Source: Agrobacterium tumefaciens (GTDB taxonomy: Bacteria > Pseudomonadota > Alphaproteobacteria > Rhizobiales > Rhizobiaceae). Taken from it: a stretch of DNA of 64,000 nt. Under the pieces are notes generated by a model, which was not told the DNA's origin, did not search any database, and worked only from the letters and a program-made list of their open reading frames with translations. A program made the position numbers and the translations under genes. The stretch is from positions 124,001 to 188,000 of the forward strand of contig JAGIAH010000006.1 of assembly GCA_017744915.1 (NCBI GenBank), given 5' to 3'. Shown here piece after piece: positions 53,953 to 63,543 of the stretch (position 1 is its first letter; each line of letters opens with the position of its first letter).

Positions 53953-55310
53953 ACATCATGAACATCAATCAGGACATCACAGTCGCGGCAGGTAGCCTTG
54001 ATGCCACGGCGACCATCCAGCAGGCTATCGATGCCGTGTCATCAGCAGGCGGCGGGCGCGTGTCTCTCTCGGCAGGGCGCCATGTCAGCGCCGGCCTCCA
54101 TCTCAAGAGCGGCGTGGAACTGCACCTTGCCGAAAATGCGGTGCTTGCCCCCGTTTCCGATTACGACGCCTATGCGCAGACCCGGGTTTCGGTGATTGCC
54201 GAAGACTCCGATCGCGGTATGATCATTGCCAAGGGCGCAAGCAATATCGCCGTCACCGGCCCCGGCCGCATCGAGGCGGGCGGTGAAAACTTCATCATCG
54301 GCGATGACACGGCGATGGGAACCTATATCCCGGCGAAAAAACGCCCGCGCGTGATGGTGCTGGAAGCCTGCCGCAACGTGCGTCTTGAAAACCTGAACGT
54401 CAGCGGCTCTCCCATGTGGACGCTGCATATGGTCGATTGTGAGGACCTCCATTTCCGCAACCTGCGCATCGAAAACGACCGCCGCTTGCCGAATACCGAC
54501 GGCATCGTGCTCGATGCCTGCCGGCGCGCCTTGATCGAGGATTGCTTTATCTCGACCGCCGATGACGGCATCTGCCTCAAAACCAGCGCCGGGCCGGATG
54601 GCAAGGCCGTGGGGGTCTGCGCCGATATCACCGTGCGCCGCTGCACCGTTTCCAGCATGAGCTGCGCGCTGAAACTCGGCACCGAGTCCTTCGGTGATTT
54701 CACCAATGTGGTGTTCGAGGATTGCAAGGTGGTGCAATCCAACCGCGGCATGGGTCTTTTCTCCCGCGATGGCGGCGCGATGCGCAACATCCGCTTTTCG
54801 CGGATCGAGACCGAGTGCCACGAGACACCGGGCGGCTTCTGGGGTTCGGGTGAAGCGGTCACCGTCACCGTCGTCGACCGTCGCCCCGACCGGCAGGCCG
54901 GCCGGGTGGAAAATCTCGTGGTGGAAGATCTGGGCGGCTCCATGGAAGGGGCGATCAACCTTGTCTCTACCTCGGCGGCCGGCATTCACAATGTCAGGCT
55001 GGAGCGCATCAACCTTGCGCAGCAGCCAGGCAAGCTCGGCACCGGCCTCCAATATGACCTGCGCCCCACCAATGCCGACATAGCGCCAAGTGCCGATGCG
55101 GCCGGCCGCGCCAATGCCTGGACACAGGATGCTGAGGGCCGGATTGTCGGCATGGAGGATTATCCGGGCGGCATGCCCGCGATTTACCTTGCGGACGTTC
55201 ACGGATTTTCGGCGCATGATGTCGCCATCAGGAGAGCAACGCCCTTGCCCGAGGGCTGGAATATCGAAGAGATCGTCGCGACGACGAGCTTGCCCGAAGG
55301 GAGCAGGTAA
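53949..55310 (+). CDS. Polygalacturonase-like glycoside hydrolase (GH28)
   Basis: Right-handed beta-helix enzyme of 453 residues that hydrolyses galacturonic acid linkages, here probably exo-acting on oligomers because no signal peptide is seen. GH28 motifs are present: '[20 protein letters not shown]' (NTD), '[15 protein letters not shown]' (DD catalytic acids) and '[16 protein letters not shown]'; the GHG motif is not obvious. The GTG at 53949 is favoured by AAAGG five bases upstream; an ATG lies three codons later. Coupled by overlap to GH105 and to the ATPase gene (shared base at 55310). Confidence 0.9.
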   Translation: MNIMNINQDITVAAGSLDATATIQQAIDAVSSAGGGRVSLSAGRHVSAGLHLKSGVELHLAENAVLAPVSDYDAYAQTRVSVIAEDSDRGMIIAKGASNIAVTGPGRIEAGGENFIIGDDTAMGTYIPAKKRPRVMVLEACRNVRLENLNVSGSPMWTLHMVDCEDLHFRNLRIENDRRLPNTDGIVLDACRRALIEDCFISTADDGICLKTSAGPDGKAVGVCADITVRRCTVSSMSCALKLGTESFGDFTNVVFEDCKVVQSNRGMGLFSRDGGAMRNIRFSRIETECHETPGGFWGSGEAVTVTVVDRRPDRQAGRVENLVVEDLGGSMEGAINLVSTSAAGIHNVRLERINLAQQPGKLGTGLQYDLRPTNADIAPSADAAGRANAWTQDAEGRIVGMEDYPGGMPAIYLADVHGFSAHDVAIRRATPLPEGWNIEEIVATTSLPEGSR

Positions 55311-56413
55311 TGGGAAGTCTGAAGCTAGAAAACCTCAACAAGGCATTCGGCGCCGTTCATGTCCTGCATGATATCGATCTTGAGATCGAGGATGGGGAGT
55401 TCGTCGTTTTCGTTGGCCCTTCGGGCTGCGGAAAATCCACCCTGCTGCGCATCATCGCGGGGCTTGAAGATGTCTCCTCCGGCACCATCGGCATTGGCGG
55501 GCGCGATGTCAGCGCGCTGTCGCCGGCCGAGCGCAAGATCGCCATGGTCTTCCAGTCCTATGCGCTTTATCCGCATATGAGCGTGCGCAAGAACCTTGCT
55601 TTCGGTCTCGAAAATCTCCGTTTCAAGCGGGCGGAAATCGAAAGTCGCATCAACGAGGCGGCGCGCATGCTGGCCATCGAGCCCTATCTCGACCGCAAGC
55701 CGAAGCAGCTTTCCGGTGGCCAGCGCCAGCGTGTCGCCATCGGCCGTGCCATCGTGCGCGAGCCTGATATCTTCCTGTTCGATGAGCCGCTGTCGAACCT
55801 TGATGCCGCACTGCGCGTGCAGACCCGCGCCGAAATCACGCGGTTGCACCGCGATATCAAAACGACGATGATCTATGTCACCCACGACCAGGTGGAAGCC
55901 ATGACCATGGCCGACAAGATCGTCGTGCTGCGCGCCGGGCGCATCGAGCAGGTGGGCAGCCCGCTTGAGCTTTTCGACAATCCGCGCAACCTCTTTGTTG
56001 CCGGTTTCCTCGGTTCGCCGCGCATGAACATGCTGAAAGGCACCATCACCAAGGGGGAAGACGGCACCATCGCCATCGACGCCGGTTACGGCGTGTCACT
56101 CCCCTGCCTCGTCGATCCGGCAACCGTCAGTCCCGGACAGGCGGTTCTCGCGGGCATCCGCCCCTCGCATTTCACCATCGCGGATGCCGGCCTGCCCTTC
56201 GAGGTGCAATATCACGAAAGCCTCGGCACCGAGACCTATCTCTACGGCAACCTTCAGGGTGAGAAAGAGCAGATCATCGTGCATCAGGCGGGCCATTTCG
56301 CGCCCGCTTCCGGCTCGGTGCTGAAGATCATGCCGGCACGGGAAAAGGTGCATGTCTTCGATCCCGCCACCGAACTGGCGCTGCCGCGCGTCGCGAGCGA
56401 AGGGAGGGGTTAG
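55310..56413 (+). CDS. Sugar ABC transporter ATP-binding protein (UgpC/MsmK type)
   Basis: 367-residue ATPase of the carbohydrate importer class 1. Walker [11 protein letters not shown]-loop '[14 protein letters not shown]', signature [10 protein letters not shown], Walker [13 protein letters not shown] and H-loop [10 protein letters not shown] are intact. A C-terminal OB-fold regulatory region (about 240-367) has '[13 protein letters not shown]' and '[10 protein letters not shown]', as in MalK/UgpC. It is translated from an ATG on the last base of the GH28 stop, and supplies energy for the permeases that follow. Confidence 0.95.
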   Translation: MGSLKLENLNKAFGAVHVLHDIDLEIEDGEFVVFVGPSGCGKSTLLRIIAGLEDVSSGTIGIGGRDVSALSPAERKIAMVFQSYALYPHMSVRKNLAFGLENLRFKRAEIESRINEAARMLAIEPYLDRKPKQLSGGQRQRVAIGRAIVREPDIFLFDEPLSNLDAALRVQTRAEITRLHRDIKTTMIYVTHDQVEAMTMADKIVVLRAGRIEQVGSPLELFDNPRNLFVAGFLGSPRMNMLKGTITKGEDGTIAIDAGYGVSLPCLVDPATVSPGQAVLAGIRPSHFTIADAGLPFEVQYHESLGTETYLYGNLQGEKEQIIVHQAGHFAPASGSVLKIMPAREKVHVFDPATELALPRVASEGRG

Positions 56414-56414
56414 C

Positions 56415-57410
56415 ATGGCCAATCCGACGCTTGCGAGACTGTCCGACCGCGCGCTCGACGCCGTGATGGCGATTGCCGAAGTGCCGCTCAACTTCATCGA
56501 GCGGCTGATCGGCAAAAGGCGCATGCCCTATATCTTCCTGATGCCGAACCTCGTTCTCTTTGGCATCTTCACCTTTTTGCCGATTGCGATTGCCGTCGGT
56601 TACGCCTTTACCGGCGGCACCGAACTTTTGATCTCCGACCGCCCCTTTGTCGGCCTGGAGAATTTCGGCAAGCTGCTGGATTGCCAGAGCTATATGGACC
56701 CCGGAAGCTGCCGGGAATCGCTGTTCTGGACAGCGATCTGGAACACGCTGTGGTTCGTGGCCTTCAACGTCGTCGCCACGCTGCTCGTCGCGCTCATCAC
56801 GGCGCTCATCCTCAACCGGGCGATTGCCGCGCGCGGTTTTTTCCGCGCCATGTTCTTTTACCCGGTACTGCTATCGCCCGTCGTCATCGGCCTCATCTGG
56901 AAATGGTTCCTTGACCGCAACGGCCTGCTCAACGCCTTCTTCCAGATGCTGGGCGTGCCGCCGGAAATCTTCCTGCTGGATGTCGGCTGGTCGCGCTTTT
57001 TCGTGGTCGTCGTTTCGGTCTGGTTCCATATGGGCTTTTATACGCTCATCCTGCTCGCCGGCCTTCAGGCGATCCCCAAGGACCTCTATGAAGCCGCAGC
57101 CATCGATGCCGCGTCACCCCGGCGCACGCTGTTGCGCATCACCCTGCCGCTGCTTGCCCCCAACCTGCTCGTCGTGCTCATCCTCCTGATGATCCGCTCC
57201 GTGCAAATCTTTGACGAGGCATGGGTTCTGACCAATGGCGGCGGACCGGGCACGGCCAATACATTCGTCGTGCAATATATCTACCAGATGGCCTTCGGCA
57301 GCGATCTGAGGCTGTTCGGCCTTGCATCCGCCGCATCGGTTCTCATGGGTCTTGTGCTTCTCGCGCTCACCCTCGTGCAGTTGCGCCTCGGCAAAAAGAT
57401 GGAGTCCTGA
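56415..57410 (+). CDS. Sugar ABC transporter permease (MalF type)
   Basis: 331-residue inner-membrane channel subunit. ATG MANPTLARLSD follows GGGAGGGG, 1 base after the ATPase stop; the frame open to 56352 is not used. There are six predicted helices, the first in 'YIFLMPNLVLFGIFTFLPI'. The EAA coupling loop is 'DLYEAAAIDAASPRRTLLRI', followed by 'TNGGGPGTANTFVVQYIY', typical of MalF/UgpA. A small loop with two cysteines (CQSYMDPGSC) may form a periplasmic disulphide. Paired with the MalG-type permease 2 bases downstream. Confidence 0.94.
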   Translation: MANPTLARLSDRALDAVMAIAEVPLNFIERLIGKRRMPYIFLMPNLVLFGIFTFLPIAIAVGYAFTGGTELLISDRPFVGLENFGKLLDCQSYMDPGSCRESLFWTAIWNTLWFVAFNVVATLLVALITALILNRAIAARGFFRAMFFYPVLLSPVVIGLIWKWFLDRNGLLNAFFQMLGVPPEIFLLDVGWSRFFVVVVSVWFHMGFYTLILLAGLQAIPKDLYEAAAIDAASPRRTLLRITLPLLAPNLLVVLILLMIRSVQIFDEAWVLTNGGGPGTANTFVVQYIYQMAFGSDLRLFGLASAASVLMGLVLLALTLVQLRLGKKMES

Positions 57411-57412
57411 CC

Positions 57413-58462
57413 ATGTCCAACGCCGTCGCGTTCCTCACACGCACCCGCCGCCCCGGCCGGATCGGCCTCACCGATATCCTCTCCTGGGTCTGGCTCATCG
57501 GCGGCACGCTCGCCGTCCTCATCCCGGTCGTCTGGGCCGCCATGTCATCACTGAAACCGGAAGCCGAAATCACAAGATTTCCGCCGAGCCTTCTGCCCCG
57601 CGCCGCCGTACAGGTTGAGGTACAGGGTTACGACAAGCCGCTCAGCCTGTGGAAAGCCACCATCAATAACGTAGAGCGGGAAATGGCCATGGTCCGCCGC
57701 GTCGGTTTGAAAGCCCAGATGGTCGATCCGGCCAATCCCGGTCCGCCCGTCAGCGTCGATACCCGCGAGATAACGCCGGTTCAGAAACTGACCATCGCAA
57801 CGGAGAATTTTACCGATCCCCTGACCCAGTTCAGCTTCCTGACCTTCCTCAAGAATTCTGTCTTCGTCACCTTCGTCGCGACGGTTCTGACGCTGATCGT
57901 CAACGCCATGGCGGCCTTTGCGCTCTCCAAATACCGTTTCCGCGGCGAAAAGGCGATCTTCGTGCTGATCATCTCCACCCTGATGATCCCGCTCACCGTC
58001 GTCATGGTGCCGGCCTATCTCGTCATCGTCGGTGTCGGTCTCGTCGACAATCTCTGGGGCGTCATCATCCCCACCGTCGCCACGCCGACGGGCGTGTTCT
58101 TGCTCAGGCAATATATGCTGACCATTCCCGACGAGCTGATCGAGGCGGCGCGCGTCGATGCCGCCAGCGAATTCCGCATCTTCTGGCGCATCATCCTGCC
58201 GCTGACGGCCCCGGCGCTCGCGGTTCTCGCCATCTTCTCGGTTCTGTGGCGCTGGAACGACTTCCTCTGGCCGCTGATCGTTCTCAGCAGCCGCGAGAAC
58301 TTCACGCTGCAGGTGGGCCTGAACGCCTTCCAGGGCGAGTTCTCGGTGCAATGGCATTATATCCTTGCCATGACTTTCCTCAGCCTCGCACCCGTCACCG
58401 TCGTGTTCCTGTTCCTGCAGCGCTATATCACGACAGGCATTGCCGGCACGGGGATGAAGTAA
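57413..58462 (+). CDS. Sugar ABC transporter permease (MalG type) with enlarged periplasmic loop
   Basis: 349 residues, about 70 more than usual for this class (about 280). ATG MSNAVAFLTR; the frame open back to 57221 lies inside the previous gene. The first helix (WLIGGTLAVLIPVVWAAM) is followed by the standard 'SSLKPEAEITRFPPSLLP', then an extra region (about residues 65-135) with 'VEVQGYDKPLSLWKATINN' and 'PPVSVDTREITPVQKL'. Normal permease sequence resumes at 'FLKNSVFVTFVATVLTLIVN'. The EAA loop is 'ELIEAARVDAASEFRIFWRI'. The insertion may contact the binding protein. Confidence 0.93.
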   Translation: MSNAVAFLTRTRRPGRIGLTDILSWVWLIGGTLAVLIPVVWAAMSSLKPEAEITRFPPSLLPRAAVQVEVQGYDKPLSLWKATINNVEREMAMVRRVGLKAQMVDPANPGPPVSVDTREITPVQKLTIATENFTDPLTQFSFLTFLKNSVFVTFVATVLTLIVNAMAAFALSKYRFRGEKAIFVLIISTLMIPLTVVMVPAYLVIVGVGLVDNLWGVIIPTVATPTGVFLLRQYMLTIPDELIEAARVDAASEFRIFWRIILPLTAPALAVLAIFSVLWRWNDFLWPLIVLSSRENFTLQVGLNAFQGEFSVQWHYILAMTFLSLAPVTVVFLFLQRYITTGIAGTGMK

Positions 58463-58471
58463 TCCCTGACA

Positions 58472-59518
58472 TCACCTGCGGGGCGGCGCGATGCTGCCCC
58501 TCAACACCAGCCGACAACCAAGTTCCAGCCGATGCGCCGGACGTGTCGGATCGGCTGCCACCAGCCGCTGCTCCAGCAGCGCAAGCGCCGCACCGCCCAA
58601 CCGGTCGGCCGGCAACTGGATAGTGCTGAGCGGCGGCGCGCTGAAGGCCGCCGGCATAATATCGTCGAACCCCAGCACCGAAACATCGTCCGGCACCCGG
58701 ATACCCGCTTCCGTCAACGCCTTCAGGCAGCCGAGCGCCAGATTGTCGGCGGCGCAGAAGATCGCCGTTGCGTTTCGAAGCGGACGCTCCTCGGCAAGCA
58801 GCCGGCGAATGGCAGCCTCGCCCCATTGCGGCTCATAGCTTTCCACCTCGACAACCATATCCGAAGGCACGGCAAGGCCGGCCGCGAGATACGCATCGCT
58901 GTAGCCATCATAACGGCGGCGGATCGTCGTGCGCCCCTTCCAGGTGATATGCAGGATATTGCGATGCCCGAGCGACAGCAGATGCTCGATGCCGAGACGC
59001 GCGCCAAAACGGTTTTCCGCCGTCACCGTATCGACGATCATCGCCGGGTCTTCGCCATTGATCAGCACCACCGGCCGGCCGAGCGCCGACAGCGCCTCGA
59101 CCAGTTGCTGCCTGTCATCATTGAGAACCACGATGCCATCGACATTGTCTGCATCGGCAGCAGCCGCCACAGCGACCGGATCAATCCGGCTCGTTGCACT
59201 CACATAAGGAACGATGCGAATGCCGCGCCGCTCGCATTCGCGCCGAAAGCCGTTCAGCATCGTCCAGCTGACCATGTTGAGGTCGCTCTGCGGTGCCGCA
59301 TCATTGGTCATGGCCAGAAGTACGACACGCAGCGTGGCGATCGTCGCCTTCTGCCGGCGGTTTTCGAGATAACCGAGCGTGCGGGCCGCTTCCAGCACCC
59401 GCTCGCGAACCTGCGTGGTCAAAGGCGCGGTGCCGTTGATGGCGTGCGAAGCCGTGCTCAGCGAAACATTCGCCTCCCGCGCCACGTCCTTAAGCGTCGT
59501 TTTCCTATCCGCTTTCAT
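58472..59518 (-). CDS. LacI-family transcriptional regulator
   Basis: 348 residues from ATG MKADRKTTL; a TTG five codons upstream is possible because neither has a strong ribosome site. N-terminal LacI helix-turn-helix and hinge: 'TLKDVAREANVSLSTASHAI', 'VLEAARTLGYLENRRQ'. The effector domain is a ribose-binding-like fold: 'FRRECERRGIRIVPYV', 'VDGIVVLNDDRQQL', 'HRNILHITWKGRTTI', 'AIFCAADNLALGCLKAL' and 'DVSVLGFDDIMPAAF'. It converges on the permease operon with a 9-base gap. The paired palindromes at 50142 and 50282 are its probable operators. Confidence 0.95.
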   Translation of the reverse strand: MKADRKTTLKDVAREANVSLSTASHAINGTAPLTTQVRERVLEAARTLGYLENRRQKATIATLRVVLLAMTNDAAPQSDLNMVSWTMLNGFRRECERRGIRIVPYVSATSRIDPVAVAAAADADNVDGIVVLNDDRQQLVEALSALGRPVVLINGEDPAMIVDTVTAENRFGARLGIEHLLSLGHRNILHITWKGRTTIRRRYDGYSDAYLAAGLAVPSDMVVEVESYEPQWGEAAIRRLLAEERPLRNATAIFCAADNLALGCLKALTEAGIRVPDDVSVLGFDDIMPAAFSAPPLSTIQLPADRLGGAALALLEQRLVAADPTRPAHRLELGCRLVLRGSIAPPRR

Positions 59519-59685
59519 ATAGGGGAAATTCAACCACTCTTTTTCGGACAGTGCGGGCAGAAAGCCTGCCCCACGCAGTCGATCTGAAGAATACCCGTGC
59601 CTGTTTGCTGCTCTCTAGTCTGGGGAAGACTACAGCATCATCCGTAAATGCGGAATTGATTTCTCTGGGTTTTTGCCATCACCTG

Positions 59686-59719
59686 GCCAAAAGCACCGCC
59701 CGCAGCAAGCTGCGGGCGG
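59686..59719 (-). terminator. Terminator of the inositol-type operon
   Basis: CCGCCCGCAGC and GCTGCGGGCGG form an 11-bp perfect stem with a 2-base gap. On the reverse strand it is followed by TGCTTTTGG, 8 bases after the last stop of the operon. Confidence 0.8.
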
Positions 59720-59727
59720 CAAGGCGG

Positions 59728-60513
59728 TCAGAGCGCCTGGGAGATATGGTCGATGCTGTCCTTCACGGCAGCCAACGGGTCCTTCAACTCATGCACTTCC
59801 GTCGCGAAGGGTTCGAAGCTGTAAGGCCCCTGGTAACCGGCCGCCTCCAGCGTTTTGATCTGGGCGATATTCTCCAGCCGGTCGCCGCCATCTACAAGAA
59901 CACGGTGAGCGTCGAGCATGTCGGCCACGGATACCGCAAGGTCGGTAACACCGGAAATGTGGACGAGGCCGGTGTGTTCGGGGAAGAACGCCGTCTCGCC
60001 CGCGAGGTGATGGTGGAAGGTGTCGTGCACCAGCCTGTAGACATCGCCGCCGCCGGCCGCGTCGATTGCCTTGATGGCCTCGGCCTTGGTGCGCAGTGAC
60101 GAGACCGGGAAGCCGAGCGGTTCGACGAAACCGATCAGGCCGCGTTCTTCGAGGATCGGTTTCATGGCCTTCAGCGCCGTGACGAGATCGTCAAAAGACA
60201 CCGCCGTGCCGTCATTCAGCGGGCACATGACCAGCGCCTTCGCACCGCTTGCCGCGGCATAATCGGCCATGGCAACAGCCCGCAAAGGCAGGTCGCCTGA
60301 CCAGACGTTGAAGGGGTAAAGCGCATTGATCGAGATGATCGTCACGCCCGCCTTTTCGGCCGCCGCCTTCACCGCCGCCGGATCCGTCGTGCCGACAATA
60401 TCAGGCAGGTCGTTGCGGATTTCGACTTCGGTGAGGCCGAGCCTGCGGGCGGTGGCGAAGAACTGCTTGAGGGAAAGCTTCGGCGCGGTGATGTGGTTGA
60501 TGGCAAAACGCAT
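59728..60513 (-). CDS. Sugar phosphate isomerase/epimerase (TIM barrel, IolE/IolI/MocC-like)
   Basis: 261 residues from ATG MRFAINHITAP. The xylose-isomerase-like TIM barrel has 'KLSLKQFFATARRLGLTEVE', 'AGVTIISINALYPFN', 'KALVMCPLNDG', 'GLIGFVEPLGF' (metal Glu), 'YRLVHDTFHHHLAG' (metal His) and 'PYSFEPFATEVHEL' (C-terminal Glu). The family includes 2-keto-myo-inositol dehydratases and isomerases. It is 8 bases downstream of the IolG-like gene, so it probably acts on the ketone that enzyme makes. The exact reaction is uncertain. Confidence 0.88.
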   Translation of the reverse strand: MRFAINHITAPKLSLKQFFATARRLGLTEVEIRNDLPDIVGTTDPAAVKAAAEKAGVTIISINALYPFNVWSGDLPLRAVAMADYAAASGAKALVMCPLNDGTAVSFDDLVTALKAMKPILEERGLIGFVEPLGFPVSSLRTKAEAIKAIDAAGGGDVYRLVHDTFHHHLAGETAFFPEHTGLVHISGVTDLAVSVADMLDAHRVLVDGGDRLENIAQIKTLEAAGYQGPYSFEPFATEVHELKDPLAAVKDSIDHISQAL

Positions 60514-60521
60514 GAAAGACC

Positions 60522-61532
60522 TCACTGATAAAGGGCGGGACGGGTGGGAAGCGCGATTGCGACGGCCGCCCCATCCGTCTCCTGCGCGGCAACGCAGGCA
60601 TCGGAGGTGATGGCGGCCACGTAGCCGTCCCAGGAATTAGGCCCTGAGGCCGTTCCCTTCGCCGCCGCGTGGATGAAATCCTGCAATTCCACATCGTAGC
60701 TGGCGATGAAGCGATCCTTCCAGTCGGTGAGGATATCGTTCTGCAGCTTGGCGCCGAGGCGTGTCTGCACCGACATCGGCTCCGGCAGGCTGGCAATGCC
60801 GTCTTCACCCACCACCTGGCACTGGATATCATAACCGTAATGGCAATTGACGAAGATTTCGACGTCGATGATCGTGCCCTTCGCCGTCTCCAGAATGACG
60901 ATCTGCGGATCCTTCAGTCTCGCATGGCTGCGCGCGGCGGAGCGGGGGAAGAGCACACGGGCGGAAACATAGTCATCGTCGAGCAGCCAGCGCAGCACGT
61001 CGATCTCATGGATCATCGTGTCGTGGATCGCCATGGGCGTCACATATTGCTCCGGAACCGCCGGGTTGCGGTGCGCAGCATGCACCATGATCGGCGCGCC
61101 GATCCGACTGTCCACGGCCTTTTTCAGCGCCACGTAACCGGCGTCGTAACGGCGCATGAAGCCCACCTGAACCAGCCGCTTGCCATGCGCCACCTCGGCG
61201 TCGACGATGCGTCTTGCGCCTTCCGCCGTGGTGGCCAGCGGCTTTTCGCAGAAGCACGGCTTGCCGGCGGCGATGCCCGCCAGCACATATTGCTCATGGG
61301 TTGCGCCCCAGGAGGTAACGAGCACCGCATCAACATCGGGTGACGCGATCAGCTCTTCGCCGGTGGCGAAAACTACGGCATCCGGCGCGATATCTTTTTT
61401 GACCGCCTCGGCCGAGGCGCGATTGACGTCGCTCAGCGCAACGATCTTCGCGCCACCCAGAACCTGATTGATACGGCGGGCGTGATCACGCCCGATTGCG
61501 CCGGTGCCGACGACACCAATTCTCACAGTCAT
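60522..61532 (-). CDS. Gfo/Idh/MocA dehydrogenase, inositol 2-dehydrogenase-like
   Basis: 336 residues from [14 protein letters not shown]; the frame is open 39 codons further up inside the next gene. NAD loop [14 protein letters not shown], the catalytic Lys in '[18 protein letters not shown]', and '[20 protein letters not shown]' with '[19 protein letters not shown]', the substrate-binding His/Asp pair of IolG. The similarity is to myo-inositol 2-dehydrogenase of rhizobia, but scyllo-inositol and other polyol dehydrogenases share these motifs. It lies between two TIM-barrel isomerase genes, downstream of two binding-protein genes. Confidence 0.9.
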   Translation of the reverse strand: MTVRIGVVGTGAIGRDHARRINQVLGGAKIVALSDVNRASAEAVKKDIAPDAVVFATGEELIASPDVDAVLVTSWGATHEQYVLAGIAAGKPCFCEKPLATTAEGARRIVDAEVAHGKRLVQVGFMRRYDAGYVALKKAVDSRIGAPIMVHAAHRNPAVPEQYVTPMAIHDTMIHEIDVLRWLLDDDYVSARVLFPRSAARSHARLKDPQIVILETAKGTIIDVEIFVNCHYGYDIQCQVVGEDGIASLPEPMSVQTRLGAKLQNDILTDWKDRFIASYDVELQDFIHAAAKGTASGPNSWDGYVAAITSDACVAAQETDGAAVAIALPTRPALYQ

Positions 61533-61542
61533 CTGAAAAACC

Positions 61543-62439
61543 TCATTTCCAGTATTTGGCGACGTATCGCCGGGTTTCGCTGAGCATGAAACGCGCGCTG
61601 TCATCGACGCGGTCTTCCCAGGCAAAGACGCAGTTCGACAGCACCCCATCGAATTTCATGTCGGCGAGCGTCGCAAAGAAGGTCTCCCAGTCGATCTCGC
61701 CCTGGCCGAAATCCGTGTGCTGATGCACCCTCACCTTCGAGCCGGGCGGATTAACGATGTAACGCAGCTGCGACGACTTGTTGTGGTCATAGGTATCGGC
61801 AAGCCGCACATGCACCAGATGGCCCTCGGTCGCGCGCAGGTTCGCCACCATGTCCGGCCCGTAAAAGAACGTGTGCGGCGCGATGAAGGAGGCCTTCACC
61901 GCCTTGGAATTGATGGTCTTGATGATGTCGATGGCCGGGGCGATTTCCTCGAGCCAGTCTTCGGGATGCGCCTCCAGCGACAGCACCAGCCCTTCCCGCT
62001 CGAGGATCGGCACCAGAATATCCATGGCGCGGAAGAACTGTGCCTCGCAGGTTTCCGGGCGGTGCAGGCCGGAACGGTCGTTGAGGCTGCGATCCGGCGA
62101 GCCGCCACGGCCGAATTCCGAAACGAATAGCGGGCATTCCATCTCGACGGCAATCTCGATGGCGCGTTTCCAGTTGTCGATCGCCACCTCCCATTCGTCC
62201 GGATAAGGGCTTGCCCAGCGATACATGGGCTGCAGCGTGGCAAGGCCGACACCATGGTCCTTCAGCGCCTTTTTGAATTCGGCGACGCGTTCCGGATAGA
62301 CCTTGGGCCTCGTCCACCAGGAGAGGAAATCCGGGCGCGGCGAAAGTTCGACATAGTCATAACCGAGGTCTGCGACCTTGCGGCAGGTTTCGGCCAGGGA
62401 GAGGTGCCGGAACATGTGGGGATCGAGCGTATGTTTCAT
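61543..62439 (-). CDS. Sugar phosphate isomerase/epimerase (TIM barrel)
   Basis: 298 residues. AP-endonuclease-2/xylose-isomerase-like barrel with '[18 protein letters not shown]', '[13 protein letters not shown]', '[13 protein letters not shown]' (metal Glu and His), '[13 protein letters not shown]', '[13 protein letters not shown]' and '[15 protein letters not shown]'. It is distinct from the smaller barrel at 59728, so the pathway uses two isomerase or dehydratase steps around the dehydrogenase. It lies 44 bases downstream of the binding-protein gene, across a stable hairpin, and 10 bases before the dehydrogenase start. Confidence 0.88.
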   Translation of the reverse strand: MKHTLDPHMFRHLSLAETCRKVADLGYDYVELSPRPDFLSWWTRPKVYPERVAEFKKALKDHGVGLATLQPMYRWASPYPDEWEVAIDNWKRAIEIAVEMECPLFVSEFGRGGSPDRSLNDRSGLHRPETCEAQFFRAMDILVPILEREGLVLSLEAHPEDWLEEIAPAIDIIKTINSKAVKASFIAPHTFFYGPDMVANLRATEGHLVHVRLADTYDHNKSSQLRYIVNPPGSKVRVHQHTDFGQGEIDWETFFATLADMKFDGVLSNCVFAWEDRVDDSARFMLSETRRYVAKYWK

Positions 62440-62465
62440 GGCTGTTTCCAGTGGAGATAAACGGA

Positions 62466-62483
62466 CCGGGGCCGAAGCCCCGG
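62466..62483 (-). promoter_or_regulatory. UUCG-tetraloop mRNA hairpin between binding protein and enzymes
   Basis: On the reverse strand CCGGGGC-TTCG-GCCCCGG directly follows the stop codon of the binding-protein gene. The C(UUCG)G loop makes it very stable. Such hairpins after binding-protein genes usually protect the upstream message and lower downstream expression. Confidence 0.65.
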
Positions 62484-63407
62484 CTATTTCGCGTAGGCGG
62501 ACATGTTTTCCGGAGTGACGAGTTCGAAAGGCACCCAGAGCGTCTTTTCGATGCTTTGCCCGGCAGCAGCCTTTACCGCCGTCTGGACGGAGACCTCGCC
62601 CTGCTTCGTTGCGTTCTGGTAAACGGTGATATCGAGATCCCCGGCCTGCATGGCGGCAAGACCGTCCGGTGTGGCGTCGATGCCGGCAACGACGATATCC
62701 TTCATGGAAACGCCCGCCGCTTTGAGCGCCTGTGCTGCGCCGATCGCCATTTCATCATTATTGGCGATGACGGCATCGAACTGGATACCCGCCGTCAGCC
62801 AGGATGAAACGAGGTCCTGCGCCTGCGTGCGGCTCCAGTTCGCCGTCTGCTTTTCGAGGATGTCGATCTTGCAGTCCGGTTTGGAAAACACCGTTTCGAC
62901 ATCCTTGGTGCGCACCAGCGCCGCGTGGTTTTCCAGTGGCCCCATCAGGATGACGGCCTTGCCCTTGCCGCCCATCAGCTTGCAGGCGGCTTCGGCTTCC
63001 ATGGTGCCGGAATCGAGTTCATTGGAACCGACAAAGGCCGTTCCATCAGGCAGGCCGGTTTCCAGCTCGGCCGGCGGGTGGTTCACATAAACGAGCGGAA
63101 TTTTCGCGGCTGACGCGGCCTTGGTGATTGCGGCGGTGGCATCGCCATCAACCGCATTGACGATGATCGCATCGACACCATTGGCGATGAAATTCTGCAC
63201 CTGATTAAGCTGCTTCGACGGATCAAGCTGGGCATCCTCGACCAGAAGCTCGATGTTTTTATCGCGCCCGGCCTCTGCCCTGATGCCGTTGAGCAGGATC
63301 GTCAAAAACGGATTGTCGAAAGATGTCATCGAGACTGCGATGCGCGTCTCGGCAAGGGCCGGTGTCGCGAAGATGCAGAGTGCCGTCGCCATCAATAGTT
63401 TTTTCAA
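62484..63407 (-). CDS. Sugar ABC transporter substrate-binding protein (ribose type)
   Basis: 307 residues. The start is probably TTG (read MKKLLMATAL), because GGGAGG lies five bases before it and a signal peptide begins there (KKLLMATALCIFATPALA). Family 4 (RbsB-like) features: 'ISMTSFDNPFLTILLNG'-like strand, 'DPSKQLNQVQNFIANGVDAI', 'FVGSNELDSGTMEAEAAC', 'FDAVIANNDEMAIGAAQAL' and 'VAGIDATPDGLAAMQAGDL'. It is a paralogue of the gene at 63544, roughly 55-60% identical by eye over the shared part. Inositol or another polyol is the likely ligand, from the neighbouring dehydrogenase. No permease or ATPase is in the window. Confidence 0.92.
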   Translation of the reverse strand: MKKLLMATALCIFATPALAETRIAVSMTSFDNPFLTILLNGIRAEAGRDKNIELLVEDAQLDPSKQLNQVQNFIANGVDAIIVNAVDGDATAAITKAASAAKIPLVYVNHPPAELETGLPDGTAFVGSNELDSGTMEAEAACKLMGGKGKAVILMGPLENHAALVRTKDVETVFSKPDCKIDILEKQTANWSRTQAQDLVSSWLTAGIQFDAVIANNDEMAIGAAQALKAAGVSMKDIVVAGIDATPDGLAAMQAGDLDITVYQNATKQGEVSVQTAVKAAAGQSIEKTLWVPFELVTPENMSAYAK

Positions 63408-63452
63408 GGTTTCCTCCCGCGGAAATCGCCGCTGGTTCAATCATTCCGTGTC

Positions 63453-63482
63453 GCCGGAGCCGGCCATCCTGCCGGCTCCGGC
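63453..63482 (-). repeat. Perfect 12-bp hairpin between tandem binding-protein genes
   Basis: GCCGGAGCCGGC and GCCGGCTCCGGC with a 6-base loop. No T run on either side, so it is more likely an mRNA-stabilising or processing element than a terminator. Confidence 0.6.
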
Positions 63483-63543
63483 GTGTCGGCCTGCCCGTCA
63501 GCACTCCCCGGGAGCGGAGAAGCCGCCTGGGCAAGGCCATGGC

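Noticed and set aside
54042..55217. 391-codon reverse frame
   Set aside because: Antisense shadow of the GH28 gene in GC-rich sequence.
57548..58357. 269-codon reverse frame
   Set aside because: Antisense to the MalG-type permease; extremely Asp/Gly/Arg-rich, a typical GC-rich shadow.
63453..63482. Rho-independent terminator
   Set aside because: The stem is perfect but there is no T run on either strand, and the operon seems to continue.
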